This document shows positions 10,585 to 20,340 of a DNA stretch of 64,000 nt, in pieces; the first letter of the stretch is position 1; every line of letters starts with the position of its first letter. Below the pieces are notes generated by a model. The model had not been told where the DNA came from, ran no database searches, and saw nothing but the letters and a program-made list of their open reading frames with translations. Both the position numbers and the translations under genes were made by a program. The stretch comes from an uncultured Halomonas sp. (GTDB lineage: Bacteria; Pseudomonadota; Gammaproteobacteria; Pseudomonadales; Halomonadaceae). The stretch lies in assembly GCF_947493865.1 (NCBI RefSeq), contig NZ_CANLTC010000001.1:186001-250000 (forward strand), in the 5' to 3' direction.

Positions 10585-12591
10585 TCACTGGCCACGCAGA
10601 AACAACTTATCCAGCTCCCGCATCGACATCTCGGTCCAGGTCGGGCGGCCGTGATTGCACTGACCGCTACGCTCCGTACGCTCCATGTCACGGAGCAGCG
10701 CGTTCATTTCGGCAATACTCAGGCGACGATTGGCCCGCACGCTGCCATGGCACGCCATGGTAGAGAGCAACTCGTTGATATGCGCCTCGAGGCGATCCGA
10801 ACGCCCGTAGCGTTCGAGATCCGACAGCATATCGCGGATCAATGGTTCCACATCCGCCTGGGCCAACAGGCTCGGCACCTGACGCACCAGCAAGGTCTCG
10901 GGACCCGCCACATCGAGCTCGACTCCCAGACGCGAGAACGCATCCCGGCTCTGCTCTGCGGTTTCCACCTCGGCGGCACTCACGGCCAGGGATACAGGCA
11001 CCAGTAAAGGCTGGGCATTCAGCGCTCCCTTGTTTCCAGCGTCATTGCTGTCGCCACCAAGGCTATCGGCAAGGAATATCTGCTGCTTCATGCCTTCATA
11101 GGTAATACGTTCATGGGCGGCATGCATATCCACGATCACCAGCCCCCGGGCGGTCTGGGCAAGAATATAGACGCCATGAAGCTGCGCAATGGCATAGCCC
11201 AGGGGCGGCGCCTGGGTGGGGTCGTCTTGCGGTAGCGGGGGTAGCCTCGGGGCTGCCGCATCGACCTGGCCTTCATGAAGATGCTTCTGCGTCTCGCGCC
11301 CCTCCAGGACGGATGGCTGAGGCGTCAACAGGCGTTCTTCGTGCTCAGGATGCAGAGCCTGATAGCCAGCCATGAATTCCCGGACCCGCCCGGCGCTCGG
11401 CCGGGCGCTATCATCCTGGCCAGCTCGTAGCGCCATCTGCTGCTGCCAGCCTGGCTGCGCATGAAACGAATCGAGAGATGACGATGTCGGGGAATGATCT
11501 GCCTTTGCACCTGATGCCTGCTCGCCTGATGCCTGCTCGCCTTTACTGTCATCTTCCGGGGAGACGCGGGCATTTGGCCGCGCGTCGCCAAGAGCGCGAT
11601 GCAGACTGGAAAACAGAAAATCGTGCACCAGACGGCCATCGCGAAAGCGCACTTCATGCTTGGTGGGATGCACATTGACATCGACCACCATGGGGTCGAG
11701 TTCCAGATAGAGCACGAACACCGGATGACGACCGTGGAACAGCACATCGCGATAGGCCTGGCGAATGGCATGGGCGACCAGACGATCCCGCACTACCCGG
11801 CCATTGACGAAAAAATACTGCTGGTCCGCCTGGGCCCTTGAATGCGTCGGCAATCCGACCCACCCCCATAGCCGTAACCCGGAGGCCTCGATGTCCAGAT
11901 GCAGGGCGTTGTCGAGAAACTTGCTGCCTAGCAGCGCACTGATCCGGCGTTCACTGCCTGCCGCGTCGTTGGCAGGACGCAGCTGATGCAGCGTCTTCTG
12001 GTTGTGGCGCAGCGTCCAGCCTATGTCATAGCGGGACAGCGCCAGACGTCGAAAGACCTCCTCCACATGGGAAAACTCGGTCTTCTCGGTGCGTAGGAAC
12101 TTGCGTCTTGCCGGGGTGTTGAAGAAAAGATCACGTACCGCTACCGATGTGCCACGAGGGTGAGGCGCCGGCGTGACCCGAGACTCCATGTCACGGCCTT
12201 CGACCACGACCCGCCAGCCGGCGGCAGGCTCATCCGTGGCGTTGGAAACAAGCTCAAGCCGGGATACCGAACTGATCGATGCCAGGGCTTCACCGCGAAA
12301 GCCGAGACTGGCAACTCCTTCGAGGTCCTCGAGGGAGTCGATCTTGCTGGTGGCGTGACGGGAGAGCGCCAGTGGCAGATCGTCTTCACCGATACCGCTA
12401 CCGTCGTCACGAATCCGTATTAGCCGGGCGCCTCCCGCCTCCAGCTCCACCTCGATACGATGGCTACCGGCATCGATGGCGTTCTCGATCAGCTCCTTGA
12501 CCACCGAAGAAGGCCGTTCGACTACCTCGCCGGCAGCAATCTGATTGGCCAATCGCGGATTGAGAATGTGGATACGCTGCGTCTGGGTCAT
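10585..12591 (-). CDS. mutL: DNA mismatch repair protein MutL
   Basis: ATP-dependent coordinator of mismatch repair that links MutS to downstream excision. The 668-residue protein has a GHKL ATPase domain with [10 protein letters not shown] (motif I), DDGSGI (motif II) and [12 protein letters not shown] (motif III), then a variable Ser/Ala/Gln-rich linker (about 340-460) and a C-terminal dimerisation domain starting near [10 protein letters not shown]. The linker contains the tandem repeat [11 protein letters not shown]. It is the third gene of a leftward tsaE-amiB-mutL-miaA-hfq run. Confidence 0.97.
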   Translation of the reverse strand: MTQTQRIHILNPRLANQIAAGEVVERPSSVVKELIENAIDAGSHRIEVELEAGGARLIRIRDDGSGIGEDDLPLALSRHATSKIDSLEDLEGVASLGFRGEALASISSVSRLELVSNATDEPAAGWRVVVEGRDMESRVTPAPHPRGTSVAVRDLFFNTPARRKFLRTEKTEFSHVEEVFRRLALSRYDIGWTLRHNQKTLHQLRPANDAAGSERRISALLGSKFLDNALHLDIEASGLRLWGWVGLPTHSRAQADQQYFFVNGRVVRDRLVAHAIRQAYRDVLFHGRHPVFVLYLELDPMVVDVNVHPTKHEVRFRDGRLVHDFLFSSLHRALGDARPNARVSPEDDSKGEQASGEQASGAKADHSPTSSSLDSFHAQPGWQQQMALRAGQDDSARPSAGRVREFMAGYQALHPEHEERLLTPQPSVLEGRETQKHLHEGQVDAAAPRLPPLPQDDPTQAPPLGYAIAQLHGVYILAQTARGLVIVDMHAAHERITYEGMKQQIFLADSLGGDSNDAGNKGALNAQPLLVPVSLAVSAAEVETAEQSRDAFSRLGVELDVAGPETLLVRQVPSLLAQADVEPLIRDMLSDLERYGRSDRLEAHINELLSTMACHGSVRANRRLSIAEMNALLRDMERTERSGQCNHGRPTWTEMSMRELDKLFLRGQ

Positions 12592-12615
12592 CTTGTCTCA
12601 CTGAGAGGGCATGAA

Positions 12616-14109
12616 TCAGCCTCGCGGAATATGCAATACCTGCCCTACCCGAATCACATCGCCGTTCAACTCATTGGCTTGTCTTAGGCTCTGCACCGGC
12701 ACCGAATGCTGCGAGGCGATCTCGGACAGGGTGTCTCCGGGCTGGATACGGTATTCGTTGGTCTCGCCGCCACGCTGACGATCGCGCTGCCAGGCCAGCA
12801 TACTGGCCGGCGGCGGGTTGCGCCTGAAATGCGCATTGATGCCGGCAAAAATGGCCTTGGCCAGAGTGCGCTGGTAGCTCGAACTGCGCAGGCGCCCTTC
12901 TTCATCGGGATTGGAAATAAAGCCCGTCTCGATCAGCAGTGACGGTATATCTGGCGACTTGAGCACGGCGAAGCCCGCCTGCTCGACCCGGGGCTTGTGC
13001 AGATTGTTGATCTGACCCAACTGGTCGAGCACCTGTCCGCCGACCGCCAGAGAATCATTGAGGGTAGCGGTCATGGTAAGATCGAGCAGCACGCCACGCA
13101 GCACCTCGTCCTTGTCGGTCAGATCCAGATTGCCATCGACACCGCCGATCAGATCCGAGCGGTTCTCGCTGACTGCCAGCCATTTGGCGGTCTCCGAGGT
13201 CGCGCCACTCTGAGACAAGGCGAAGACCGAACTACCGCTGGGGCGTGGGCTCTTGAACGCATCCGCGTGAATCGAAACAAAGAAATCCGCTTTCTGATCT
13301 CGAGCCAGCAAGGTACGCTGGCGCAAACCGACATAGTAGTCGCCGTCGCGAATCATCACCGCCTTGAAGCCTGGCGTATCGGAAATGATCTTCTCGAGCT
13401 GGCGGGCGATATCCAGCACTATATCTTTTTCACGCGTGCCTCGCGGACCTATGGCCCCTGGGTCTTCACCGCCATGGCCAGCGTCTACGGCAATGATGAT
13501 ATCGCGCTTGGGATGCGGCTGCGCCTTTTCCTGCGCTACCAACGTCGCTTCTGCGGCACGGTCACCGCTCGCCTGGGCTTCTGCCAGGGCGCGGTCCGTT
13601 GCAATCTCCTGCTCACGAATCTTGGCTTCGATGGGATCGATGGGATTTTGTATCGCGCTCGCTCCCGGGTACTCGAGATCTACCACCAGACGGTGGCCAT
13701 AGGTGTCATTGGGGGCCAGGGTGAAGTGCTTGGGATCGACCTCGCGACTCAAGTCCAGTACCACTCGTAGATCGTCGCCATTGCGCCTGCCGGTCCGAAT
13801 GCCGCTGATGGCGCTTCCGCTCAGATCCAGACGGGAGGTATCCAGCTGCAGTTGACTGTCGTCAAGATCGATGACCAGGCGGTTCGGGTTGTCCAAGGAA
13901 AAAACATTGGCCTTCGTCGCACCGGACAGATCGAAGACCAGACGCGCGTGATCCGGTGCCGCCCAGATACGTAGATTATCAACGTCGCTTGCCAGAAGCG
14001 GCGAAAAAGAAAACATCATGAATAGCGCTGACAGCAGCATGCCCGACCATCTCGGACGGGGTCGGAATATTGAATGCAGACGGTGATGCACGTTGCTCAA
14101 CCATTTCAT
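12616..14109 (-). CDS. amiB: N-acetylmuramoyl-L-alanine amidase, AmiB type with LysM
   Basis: Periplasmic zinc amidase that cleaves the peptide from septal peptidoglycan during cell separation. The 497-residue protein has a signal peptide ending near SPLLAS, an AMIN domain (about 40-140), and an Amidase_3 domain with zinc-site motif VDAGHGGEDPGAIG and the C-terminal LLIETGFISNPDEE glutamate. A single LysM repeat (YRIQPGDTLSEIASQHSVPV) closes the protein. Amidases of this type are normally activated by EnvC/NlpD-like factors, which are not in the window. The gene lies between tsaE and mutL, the conserved location of amiB. Confidence 0.95.
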   Translation of the reverse strand: MKWLSNVHHRLHSIFRPRPRWSGMLLSALFMMFSFSPLLASDVDNLRIWAAPDHARLVFDLSGATKANVFSLDNPNRLVIDLDDSQLQLDTSRLDLSGSAISGIRTGRRNGDDLRVVLDLSREVDPKHFTLAPNDTYGHRLVVDLEYPGASAIQNPIDPIEAKIREQEIATDRALAEAQASGDRAAEATLVAQEKAQPHPKRDIIIAVDAGHGGEDPGAIGPRGTREKDIVLDIARQLEKIISDTPGFKAVMIRDGDYYVGLRQRTLLARDQKADFFVSIHADAFKSPRPSGSSVFALSQSGATSETAKWLAVSENRSDLIGGVDGNLDLTDKDEVLRGVLLDLTMTATLNDSLAVGGQVLDQLGQINNLHKPRVEQAGFAVLKSPDIPSLLIETGFISNPDEEGRLRSSSYQRTLAKAIFAGINAHFRRNPPPASMLAWQRDRQRGGETNEYRIQPGDTLSEIASQHSVPVQSLRQANELNGDVIRVGQVLHIPRG

Positions 14110-14138
14110 GAAGTGTTACGGATCCTTTCCATAGCTTG

Positions 14139-14645
14139 CTATAGCTTGCGTGTAGAACAAGCGCGCTGAGACGACGGCGCTGAAACGAGCGCATCGAGCC
14201 GTGCAAGAACGTTTTCACCATGAGGCGAGTTCGCCGTCAATCGAGCTTCGCGTCCAGCATCGATGACGCACAACACGAGGACAAGATCGGCAGTTGGCAG
14301 CCAACCTTGACCGCGAACGGGCCATTCGATCAAATTCAGGCTGTTTTCATCGAATAGATCCCGGGCACCGATGAATTCGAGCTCCTCCGGGTCTCCAAGA
14401 CGATATAGATCGAAATGATTCACCTGGACGAGGCCAAGCTGATACGGTTCCACCAAGGTATAGGTCGGACTCTTGACCGCCCCTTGATGCCCATAGGCGC
14501 GCAGCACTCCCCGGGCCAGAGTGGTTTTGCCCGCTCCCAGCTCACCCTGTAGATGTACCTGGCCACGCCCAGACAACGCCTGACCCAGCGCCTTGCCGAA
14601 GGCGATCTGTGCAGTTTCATCATGCAGAATATAAGAGGCGTTCAT
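14139..14645 (-). CDS. tsaE: tRNA t6A37 biosynthesis ATPase TsaE
   Basis: Small ATPase that, with TsaB, TsaC and TsaD, makes threonylcarbamoyl-A37 in ANN-reading tRNAs. The P-loop ELGAGKTTLARG and the segments SPTYTLVEPY and DLYRLGDPEELEFIGARD are typical. The length, 168 residues, is slightly above the usual 150-160 because of a short divergent C-terminal tail. It lies 3 bp downstream of nnr, so the two are surely cotranscribed, as in many bacteria. Confidence 0.96.
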   Translation of the reverse strand: MNASYILHDETAQIAFGKALGQALSGRGQVHLQGELGAGKTTLARGVLRAYGHQGAVKSPTYTLVEPYQLGLVQVNHFDLYRLGDPEELEFIGARDLFDENSLNLIEWPVRGQGWLPTADLVLVLCVIDAGREARLTANSPHGENVLARLDALVSAPSSQRACSTRKL

Positions 14646-14648
14646 TGT

Positions 14649-16148
14649 TCAGTCGACCGTGCCTGGATTCGCCAGAAAACGCCCATAGGATGCCAGATCG
14701 CCCGCCAGCAGGCCACGTTCTCCCGCCTCGTAAGCGGCATGATCCGCCGCCAGGGCATGCAGGGTGACGCCAACGTGCGCTGCCTGCACCATCTCGAGCC
14801 CCTGGGCCACGAGGGCGCCTAGCATGCCGGACAGGACATCCCCCATGCCACCGCTGGCCATGCCGGGATTGCCATATGGGCAGACCGCTACGCCACCCGG
14901 GCCTGCCACCAGGGTGCCGGCGCCCTTGAGCACGACCGTGCCGCCGCGCTTTAGTTGCAGCGTCTGGACTGCCGACAGACGATCCGCCTCTATCGTCTTG
15001 GCATTGCAGTCGAGAAGCCGCGCCGCCTCGCCGGGATGCGGCGTCAACACCCAGTCGTCGCGTTTTTCATCGGGCCAATGGGCGGCCAGCAGATTCAAGC
15101 CGTCCGCATCCACCACCAACGGCTTGTTTGAGGCCAGGGCGACTTGCAGCATGCCCTGGCCCCAGGCGCCCTGGCCCAGCCCGGGTCCGATCACGATCAC
15201 GCTGGCGCCTTCCAGCAGGGGCTTCACGTCGCTGACGCCACGCACGCCCCGCGCCATGATCTCCGGGGTGCGTATGAGGCTTGCATTCACATGCTCCGGC
15301 GCGGTTGCCAGACTGATCTTGCCGGCTCCCAGGCGCGCTGCGGATTCACTTGCCAGCAGCGCCGCTCCCCCGAACCCTGGCGCACCGCCGATGACCAGCA
15401 CATGACCGAAATCGCCCTTGTGACTGTCGCGCCGACGTGGCGGTAGCGCCTTGGCGATCACTGATTTTTCCAACAACTCTGCCGCCGGTGGCAGGTCCTG
15501 ATGCATCTGTGCCTCGATATCCAGAGAGCGGAACACGACCTCACCCACATGATCGGCGGCTTGACCGGTATGCAGGCCGAACTTGTCCGCAATGAAGGTC
15601 ACCGTGACGTCCGCGTCTACCGCGCAGCCCAGCACCGCGCCGGTATCCGCGGCAAGCCCGGACGGGATATCGATGGCCAGCACCGGCAGATCGCTTGCGT
15701 TGATCGCCTCGATCGCCGCCGCGAAAGGTTCGCGCACCTCGCCACCAAGTCCGGTGCCCAATAGCGCGTCGATGATGACACCCCCCTCGAGCGCCATGCC
15801 TTCTTGCCAGCGTACTGCATACACACCGGCTGACTCGGCCATTTCGAGGGCACGAGCGGCGTCACCCTCGAGCTCTTGAGACTCACGCAAGGCAATCAGT
15901 TGCACCGAGAGTCCATCCCGGGCCGCCAATGCCGCCATTACATAGCCGTCCCCGGCATTGTTGCCGGCACCGCAGAACACGTACAGACGCTGCGCATTCG
16001 GCCAGCGCAGACGAGCCTCATCATAGGCCGCCCTGGCGGCGCGCTGCATCAGATCGAAACCCAGGCCTTCCTCGGCAGCAATCGTGCGTCGATCAATCTC
16101 GCGCACCTGCTCCGCAAGGTAAAGTGGATGTTCGTAATGCCGCGACAT
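14649..16148 (-). CDS. nnr: Bifunctional NAD(P)H-hydrate repair enzyme
   Basis: Repairs hydrated NAD(P)H: the N-terminal YjeF_N domain (about 1-215) epimerises R- and S-NAD(P)HX, and the C-terminal domain (about 225-495) is the ADP-dependent dehydratase. Visible motifs are FCGAGNNAGDGYVMA in the first half and VIGGAPGFGGAALLASE, LTPHPGEAARLL and GNPGMASGGMGDVLSG in the second. I prefer the ATG at 16148, which follows AGAGGAAG closely, over an upstream ATG at 16175. It is divergent from queG, with about 200 bp between them that must hold both promoters. Confidence 0.96.
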   Translation of the reverse strand: MSRHYEHPLYLAEQVREIDRRTIAAEEGLGFDLMQRAARAAYDEARLRWPNAQRLYVFCGAGNNAGDGYVMAALAARDGLSVQLIALRESQELEGDAARALEMAESAGVYAVRWQEGMALEGGVIIDALLGTGLGGEVREPFAAAIEAINASDLPVLAIDIPSGLAADTGAVLGCAVDADVTVTFIADKFGLHTGQAADHVGEVVFRSLDIEAQMHQDLPPAAELLEKSVIAKALPPRRRDSHKGDFGHVLVIGGAPGFGGAALLASESAARLGAGKISLATAPEHVNASLIRTPEIMARGVRGVSDVKPLLEGASVIVIGPGLGQGAWGQGMLQVALASNKPLVVDADGLNLLAAHWPDEKRDDWVLTPHPGEAARLLDCNAKTIEADRLSAVQTLQLKRGGTVVLKGAGTLVAGPGGVAVCPYGNPGMASGGMGDVLSGMLGALVAQGLEMVQAAHVGVTLHALAADHAAYEAGERGLLAGDLASYGRFLANPGTVD

Positions 16149-16355
16149 GGTGGCTTCCTCTTGAAATATGGGCACTCACGGCATGATAGTAACGACTCTG
16201 GCGAGCGCTTTTCAGTAAAAAAACGTCCCACGTCAGCGTTTGAACAGACTGATAGACAATGCGTATTAGTGTAGGGTGAATCGTCTCGCATCGGCCCAGT
16301 TCGCCGTTACTTCCATGGTTTTTCCACGCTCTCTCATTCTACTTTCTACGCGCTC

Positions 16356-17459
16356 ATGGCACATCACTACAGCCCACCTGACACTGACCTGAATGCTCTC
16401 GCCCAGCGTATCAAGCGCTGGGGCCAGGAGCTGGGGTTTCAGCAGGTCGGCATCACCGACACCGACCTCGAGAGCCACGAGCGCTATCTCGAACGCTGGC
16501 TTGCCGCCGGTCATCAGGGTGAAATGGGCTTCATGGCCAAGCACGGTACCAAGCGCACCCGGCCCGAGGAACTGGTGCCCGGCACGCTGCGGGTGATCAG
16601 CGTGCGCATGGACTATCTGCCGCCGGAAGTGGAAACCACTCGCGTTCTGGGTCAACCGAACAAGGCCTATGTATCGCGCTACGCGCTTGGCCGGGATTAT
16701 CACAAGCTGATGCGCAAGCGCCTGGCCACATTGGCAAAGGCCATCGAGGAGGAAGTCGGCGCTTTTGGCTATCGCGCCTTCGTCGATTCTGCCCCGGTCA
16801 TGGAGCGCGCCCTGGCACAAAAGGCAGGGCTTGGCTGGTTTGGCAAGAATGCCATGCTGCTCAACCCAAAGGCGGGGTCGCTCTTTTTTCTCGGCGAGCT
16901 CTATACCGACCTGCCGCTGCCGCTCGACGCGCCTTTCGAGAGCGAGCACTGCGGCAAATGTTCCCAGTGCCGGATTGCCTGCCCCACCGGCGCTATCGTC
17001 GATGACAAGGTGGTGGACTCCCGGCGCTGTATCTCCTACCTGACCATCGAGTTACAAGGTAGCATCCCGCAAGAGTTCCGCGAGGCGATGGGCAATCGGA
17101 TATATGGCTGCGACGACTGTCAGCTGGTCTGCCCCTTCACCCGGTTTACCCGGGCCAGCCAGGAAGAGGATTTCGCGCCGCGGCACGATCTCGACCGGGC
17201 GGAACTGGTGCGCCTGTTCGCCTGGAGCGAAGAGGAGTTCTTGAACAAGACCGAAGGCAGCGCCATACGGCGTATCGGCTATGAACGCTGGCTGCGCAAT
17301 CTTGCGGTAGGGCTCGGCAACGCGCCCTGGAGCGAAGGAGTGGAAGCCGCACTGCGCGCGCGGCTAGCCTACCCTTCCGACCTGGTACGAGAACATGTGC
17401 GCTGGGCCCTTGAGCGCCAAGGCAAAAAATCCAGACAGGTCATCGCTACTGCCGTCTGA
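16356..17459 (+). CDS. queG: Epoxyqueuosine reductase QueG
   Basis: Cobalamin- and iron-sulfur-dependent enzyme that reduces epoxyqueuosine to queuosine at tRNA position 34. The 367-residue protein shows two ferredoxin-type clusters, CGKCSQCRIACPTGA and CDDCQLVCPF, followed by a C-terminal HEAT-like helical region. The segment RYALGRDYHKLMRKRL and the SAPVMERALAQKAGLGWFGKN stretch are family signatures. The gene is rightward, facing orn in a convergent pair with only 18 bp between stop codons. Confidence 0.97.
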   Translation: MAHHYSPPDTDLNALAQRIKRWGQELGFQQVGITDTDLESHERYLERWLAAGHQGEMGFMAKHGTKRTRPEELVPGTLRVISVRMDYLPPEVETTRVLGQPNKAYVSRYALGRDYHKLMRKRLATLAKAIEEEVGAFGYRAFVDSAPVMERALAQKAGLGWFGKNAMLLNPKAGSLFFLGELYTDLPLPLDAPFESEHCGKCSQCRIACPTGAIVDDKVVDSRRCISYLTIELQGSIPQEFREAMGNRIYGCDDCQLVCPFTRFTRASQEEDFAPRHDLDRAELVRLFAWSEEEFLNKTEGSAIRRIGYERWLRNLAVGLGNAPWSEGVEAALRARLAYPSDLVREHVRWALERQGKKSRQVIATAV

Positions 17460-17477
17460 GCTATCTTTAATGCTTTC

Positions 17478-18059
17478 TTATTTGCTATCCGTAGTCGTTT
17501 CCAGGCGCAAGAACGTCTTCCGATAGTGCGCCAGCTCATCCACGGATTCGTGAATGTCGTCCAGCGCCTTATGGGTGTTGCGCTTCTCGAAGCCTTTCAA
17601 TGCCTGAGGATTCCAGCGCTTGGCCAGCTCCTTCACCGTGGAGACATCCAGGTTGCGATAGTGGAAGAAATCCAGCAGTTCCGGCATTTCACGCTCGAGA
17701 AAACGCCGATCCTGGTGCACGCTGTTACCGCATACCGGGGAAGAGCCAGGCACGACATAGGCTTTCAGAAACTCCAGCGTCTTGCGTTGGGCTGTGGCGG
17801 TATCAAACTCGCTGGCCTTGACCCGCGCCACCAGCCCGGACTCGCCGTGAGTCTTGGTATTCCAGCTATCCATGGCCTCGAGCAGGCTATCCGGCTGCTT
17901 GACGGCGATCACCGGGCCTTCCGCAATCAGCTTGAGATCATTGTCCGTGATCAGTGTCGCCACCTCGATGATGCGCTCCTTGTTGGGATCGAGACCGGTC
18001 ATCTCCAGATCGATCCAGACCAGCAGATCCTTGCGCGGGGTGATGGCGTGTTCAAACAT
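17478..18059 (-). CDS. orn: Oligoribonuclease
   Basis: DEDDh 3'-5' exonuclease that degrades 2-5-nt RNAs and the c-di-GMP breakdown product pGpG, and is therefore needed to finish c-di-GMP signalling. The 193-residue protein has Exo [11 protein letters not shown], Exo [19 protein letters not shown] and Exo [17 protein letters not shown] with the catalytic His. It is divergent from rsgA, as in Pseudomonas and Enterobacteria. The PilZ protein near 32 kb shows that c-di-GMP signalling is used in this organism. Confidence 0.98.
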   Translation of the reverse strand: MFEHAITPRKDLLVWIDLEMTGLDPNKERIIEVATLITDNDLKLIAEGPVIAVKQPDSLLEAMDSWNTKTHGESGLVARVKASEFDTATAQRKTLEFLKAYVVPGSSPVCGNSVHQDRRFLEREMPELLDFFHYRNLDVSTVKELAKRWNPQALKGFEKRNTHKALDDIHESVDELAHYRKTFLRLETTTDSK

Positions 18060-18163
18060 ATAACGGCTCCGTAGGGGAAGAAGTTAAGCGTTGTCTGACA
18101 AAACGGCGAGCGCAGACATTTTGCAGGCAGAGCGTGGAACGGACAGAAGTCGCCCTGCCGGTT

Positions 18164-18179
18164 ACAATGCTAGCATTGT
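18164..18179. promoter_or_regulatory. 16-bp palindrome at the rsgA promoter
   Basis: ACAATGCTAGCATTGT is a perfect palindrome 20 bp before the rsgA start codon. It overlaps a candidate -10 (TACAAT at 18163-18168), so it could be an operator. Nothing in the sequence identifies a binding protein. Confidence 0.4.
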
Positions 18180-18198
18180 CGGCGCCCCATGAGGTGGT

Positions 18199-19209
18199 AT
18201 GAGTAAACGTAAGCTATCGCGCCAGCAGCGCTGGCGTATCGAGAAGATACAGGCCGAGCGCGCCGCCCGGGCCGAGAAGCAGGCCGGCCGGGAAACCGAT
18301 TCTCTGGAAGCCGGCGAGTATGGCCCGGAAGTGGCCGGGCGGGTGATCGCCCATTACGGTCGCACCCTGGACGTTCAGTCCGCAAATGCCACCCTGCACC
18401 GCTGCCATGTGCGGGCCAATCTCGACAGCCTGGTCACCGGCGACCGGGTCATCTGGCGCGAGGCCCAGGACGGCAGCGGCGTGATCGTCGCCCGGGATTC
18501 CCGGGACAACGTGCTCGAACGCCCGGACCCCTATCACCAGCTCAAGCCCGTCGCCGCCAATATCGATCAGATACTCATCGTATTCGCCGTCGAGCCGGCG
18601 CCTTTTGCCAATCTCATCGACCGCTATCTGGTAGCCGCCGAGGCTACCGGCATCACGCCGGCACTGGTACTCAACAAGACCGACCTGCTGCCGGAAGATG
18701 GGGGCGAGCTCGGCGCCCTGCTCACGCGCTATGAGCGTCTTGGCTATGCGGTTGTGCGGGCCACGACTCAACGCGACGATGGCCTGGATGCCCTGCATGA
18801 ACGGCTCACGGACCGCACCTCGGTATTCGTCGGGCAAAGCGGTGTGGGCAAATCATCGCTCATCGACCGCCTGCTGCCTGACGAAGCCCTGCGTATCGGC
18901 GCGCTCTCGGAAGATTCCCGCAAGGGCACCCACACCACGACTACCGCGCGTCTTTACGCCCTTCCCGGCGGCGGCGAACTGATCGATTCCCCGGGCATCC
19001 GAGAGTTCGGGCTAGTGCATCTCGATGAGCAGCAGGTCGCTGAAGGCTTCATCGAATTTCGCGATCTGCTCGGGCACTGCCGTTTCCGCGACTGCCGCCA
19101 TCGCAACGAGCCGGGCTGCGCTCTGATCGATGCAGTGGCGCGTGGCGACGTTTCCCGACAGCGCTTCGCCAGCTATCGGCGTATTCTCGAGAGCCTCACG
19201 TCGCGCTAA
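18199..19209 (+). CDS. rsgA: Ribosome small-subunit-dependent GTPase RsgA
   Basis: Circularly permuted GTPase that checks late 30S assembly. The 336-residue protein has an N-terminal basic extension and OB domain, then G4 (NKTD) before G1 (GQSGVGKSSL) and G3 (DSPGIREFGL), the permuted order of the family. The C-terminal zinc knuckle is HCRFRDCRHRNEPGC. The start follows a strong GAGGTGG. It is divergent from orn. Confidence 0.97.
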   Translation: MSKRKLSRQQRWRIEKIQAERAARAEKQAGRETDSLEAGEYGPEVAGRVIAHYGRTLDVQSANATLHRCHVRANLDSLVTGDRVIWREAQDGSGVIVARDSRDNVLERPDPYHQLKPVAANIDQILIVFAVEPAPFANLIDRYLVAAEATGITPALVLNKTDLLPEDGGELGALLTRYERLGYAVVRATTQRDDGLDALHERLTDRTSVFVGQSGVGKSSLIDRLLPDEALRIGALSEDSRKGTHTTTTARLYALPGGGELIDSPGIREFGLVHLDEQQVAEGFIEFRDLLGHCRFRDCRHRNEPGCALIDAVARGDVSRQRFASYRRILESLTSR

Positions 19210-19277
19210 TTGGTCGCCGAAGGACGCAAAGCTATGTCATCATCTAGGCATCCCCGCTTGAGCAAGGAGTGAGCGTC

Positions 19278-20108
19278 ATGCGTTCCGAAACGAACCTGTT
19301 ACCGCTGATCATCGAGCCGGAGCAACTCGCCGAGCATCTGGACGATCCCCAGCTATTGATCATCGATGTGCCGCTCAAGGCGGAAAGCTATGAGACAGGC
19401 CATGTGCCCGGCGCAATTTTTCTCGATCATCGCCGATTGATGCTGGGCCAGGGCGACGTTCCCAACGATGTGCCGAGCGATGAAACCCTTTCCGAGTTGT
19501 TCTCGTCCTTGGGATTGACCCGGGACACCCACGTGGTGGCCTACGACGACGAAGGCGGTGGCTGGGCAGGCCGGCTGCTCTGGACACTGGAACTGATCGG
19601 GCACTGCCGCTACTCCTATCTCAATGGCGGCATCCATGCCTGGCGCGCGGATGGCCATCCGGAATCGACGGAGACCTCGCGGCCCAAACCCAGCGATTAC
19701 CAGGCTGAAATTCTCAACCCCGATGTCATGATCGAACGAGGCGAACTGGTCGAGCGCCTGGGCGAAAAAGGGTTTGCCATCTGGGATGCCCGCACGCCTC
19801 AGGAGTATCACGGCGAGAAAGGCCAGAACAAGCATCTTGGTCATATTCCCGGCGCGATCAACATGGAATGGACCGAAGCCATGGACCCGGAGCGCAATCT
19901 GCGCATCCGCGACTACGCGGAACTGGTGACGACCCTCGAGGCCCAGGGATTGACACCGGACATGGAAGTCGTCACCCACTGCCAGAGTCATCATCGCAGT
20001 GGCTTCACCTGGCTGGTGGCCAAGGCTCTCGGATTCAAAAAGATTCGCGGCTATGCCGGCTCCTGGCAGGAATGGGGAAATCGCGACGACACCCCCATCG
20101 AGAAATAA
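19278..20108 (+). CDS. rhdA: Tandem-rhodanese thiosulfate sulfurtransferase
   Basis: Two rhodanese domains (about 8-125 and 150-270). Only the second carries the active-site loop, CQSHHRSG, which closely resembles CQTHHR of the Azotobacter RhdA type rather than the CG-containing loop of mercaptopyruvate sulfurtransferases, so a thiosulfate or persulfide donor is the better guess. I chose the ATG at 19278, 7 nt after AGGAG; a GTG at 19269 lies inside that ribosome-binding site. A rhodanese directly before psd is also the arrangement in Pseudomonas aeruginosa. Confidence 0.88.
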   Translation: MRSETNLLPLIIEPEQLAEHLDDPQLLIIDVPLKAESYETGHVPGAIFLDHRRLMLGQGDVPNDVPSDETLSELFSSLGLTRDTHVVAYDDEGGGWAGRLLWTLELIGHCRYSYLNGGIHAWRADGHPESTETSRPKPSDYQAEILNPDVMIERGELVERLGEKGFAIWDARTPQEYHGEKGQNKHLGHIPGAINMEWTEAMDPERNLRIRDYAELVTTLEAQGLTPDMEVVTHCQSHHRSGFTWLVAKALGFKKIRGYAGSWQEWGNRDDTPIEK

Positions 20109-20149
20109 TGTTGGCGAACATGCTTGCCTGCAGACGTTCATCGCGACGC

Positions 20150-20278
20150 GCAAGAACGAAACCCTGACATTCAGATGCCGACTTGCGTGTCGGCGTGGAA
20201 CAAGATCCCTCTTGCCACGCCTCGATCGACATCCCTGTCGATCGCCACGCGCCATCATCTGAATGTCAGCGTTCTTGC
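20150..20278. repeat. Nested palindromic element with NGGA-loop hairpins (copy 1)
   Basis: An outer inverted repeat (GCAAGAACG plus a 14-bp arm at 20164-20177, matched at 20256-20269 and 20270-20278) encloses three hairpins. These are 20177-20194 (GCCGAC/GTCGGC), 20194-20219 (CAAGA-TCCC-TCTTG within CGTGG/CCACG) and 20223-20244 (CGATCGACA-TCCC-TGTCGATCG). Read on the minus strand, the last two expose GGGA tetraloops closed by A-T. The element fills most of the 230-bp gap before psd. No coding potential is seen. Confidence 0.75.
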
Positions 20279-20340
20279 TGATGTCACTCTAAACGCTGCA
20301 CCAAGCAGCAGCCTACAAAGACTGGAAGCCGATACTTGTG

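Noticed and set aside
12997..13770. 257-codon plus-strand frame inside amiB
   Set aside because: amiB is certain on the other strand; the frame has no recognisable domain or ribosome-binding site.
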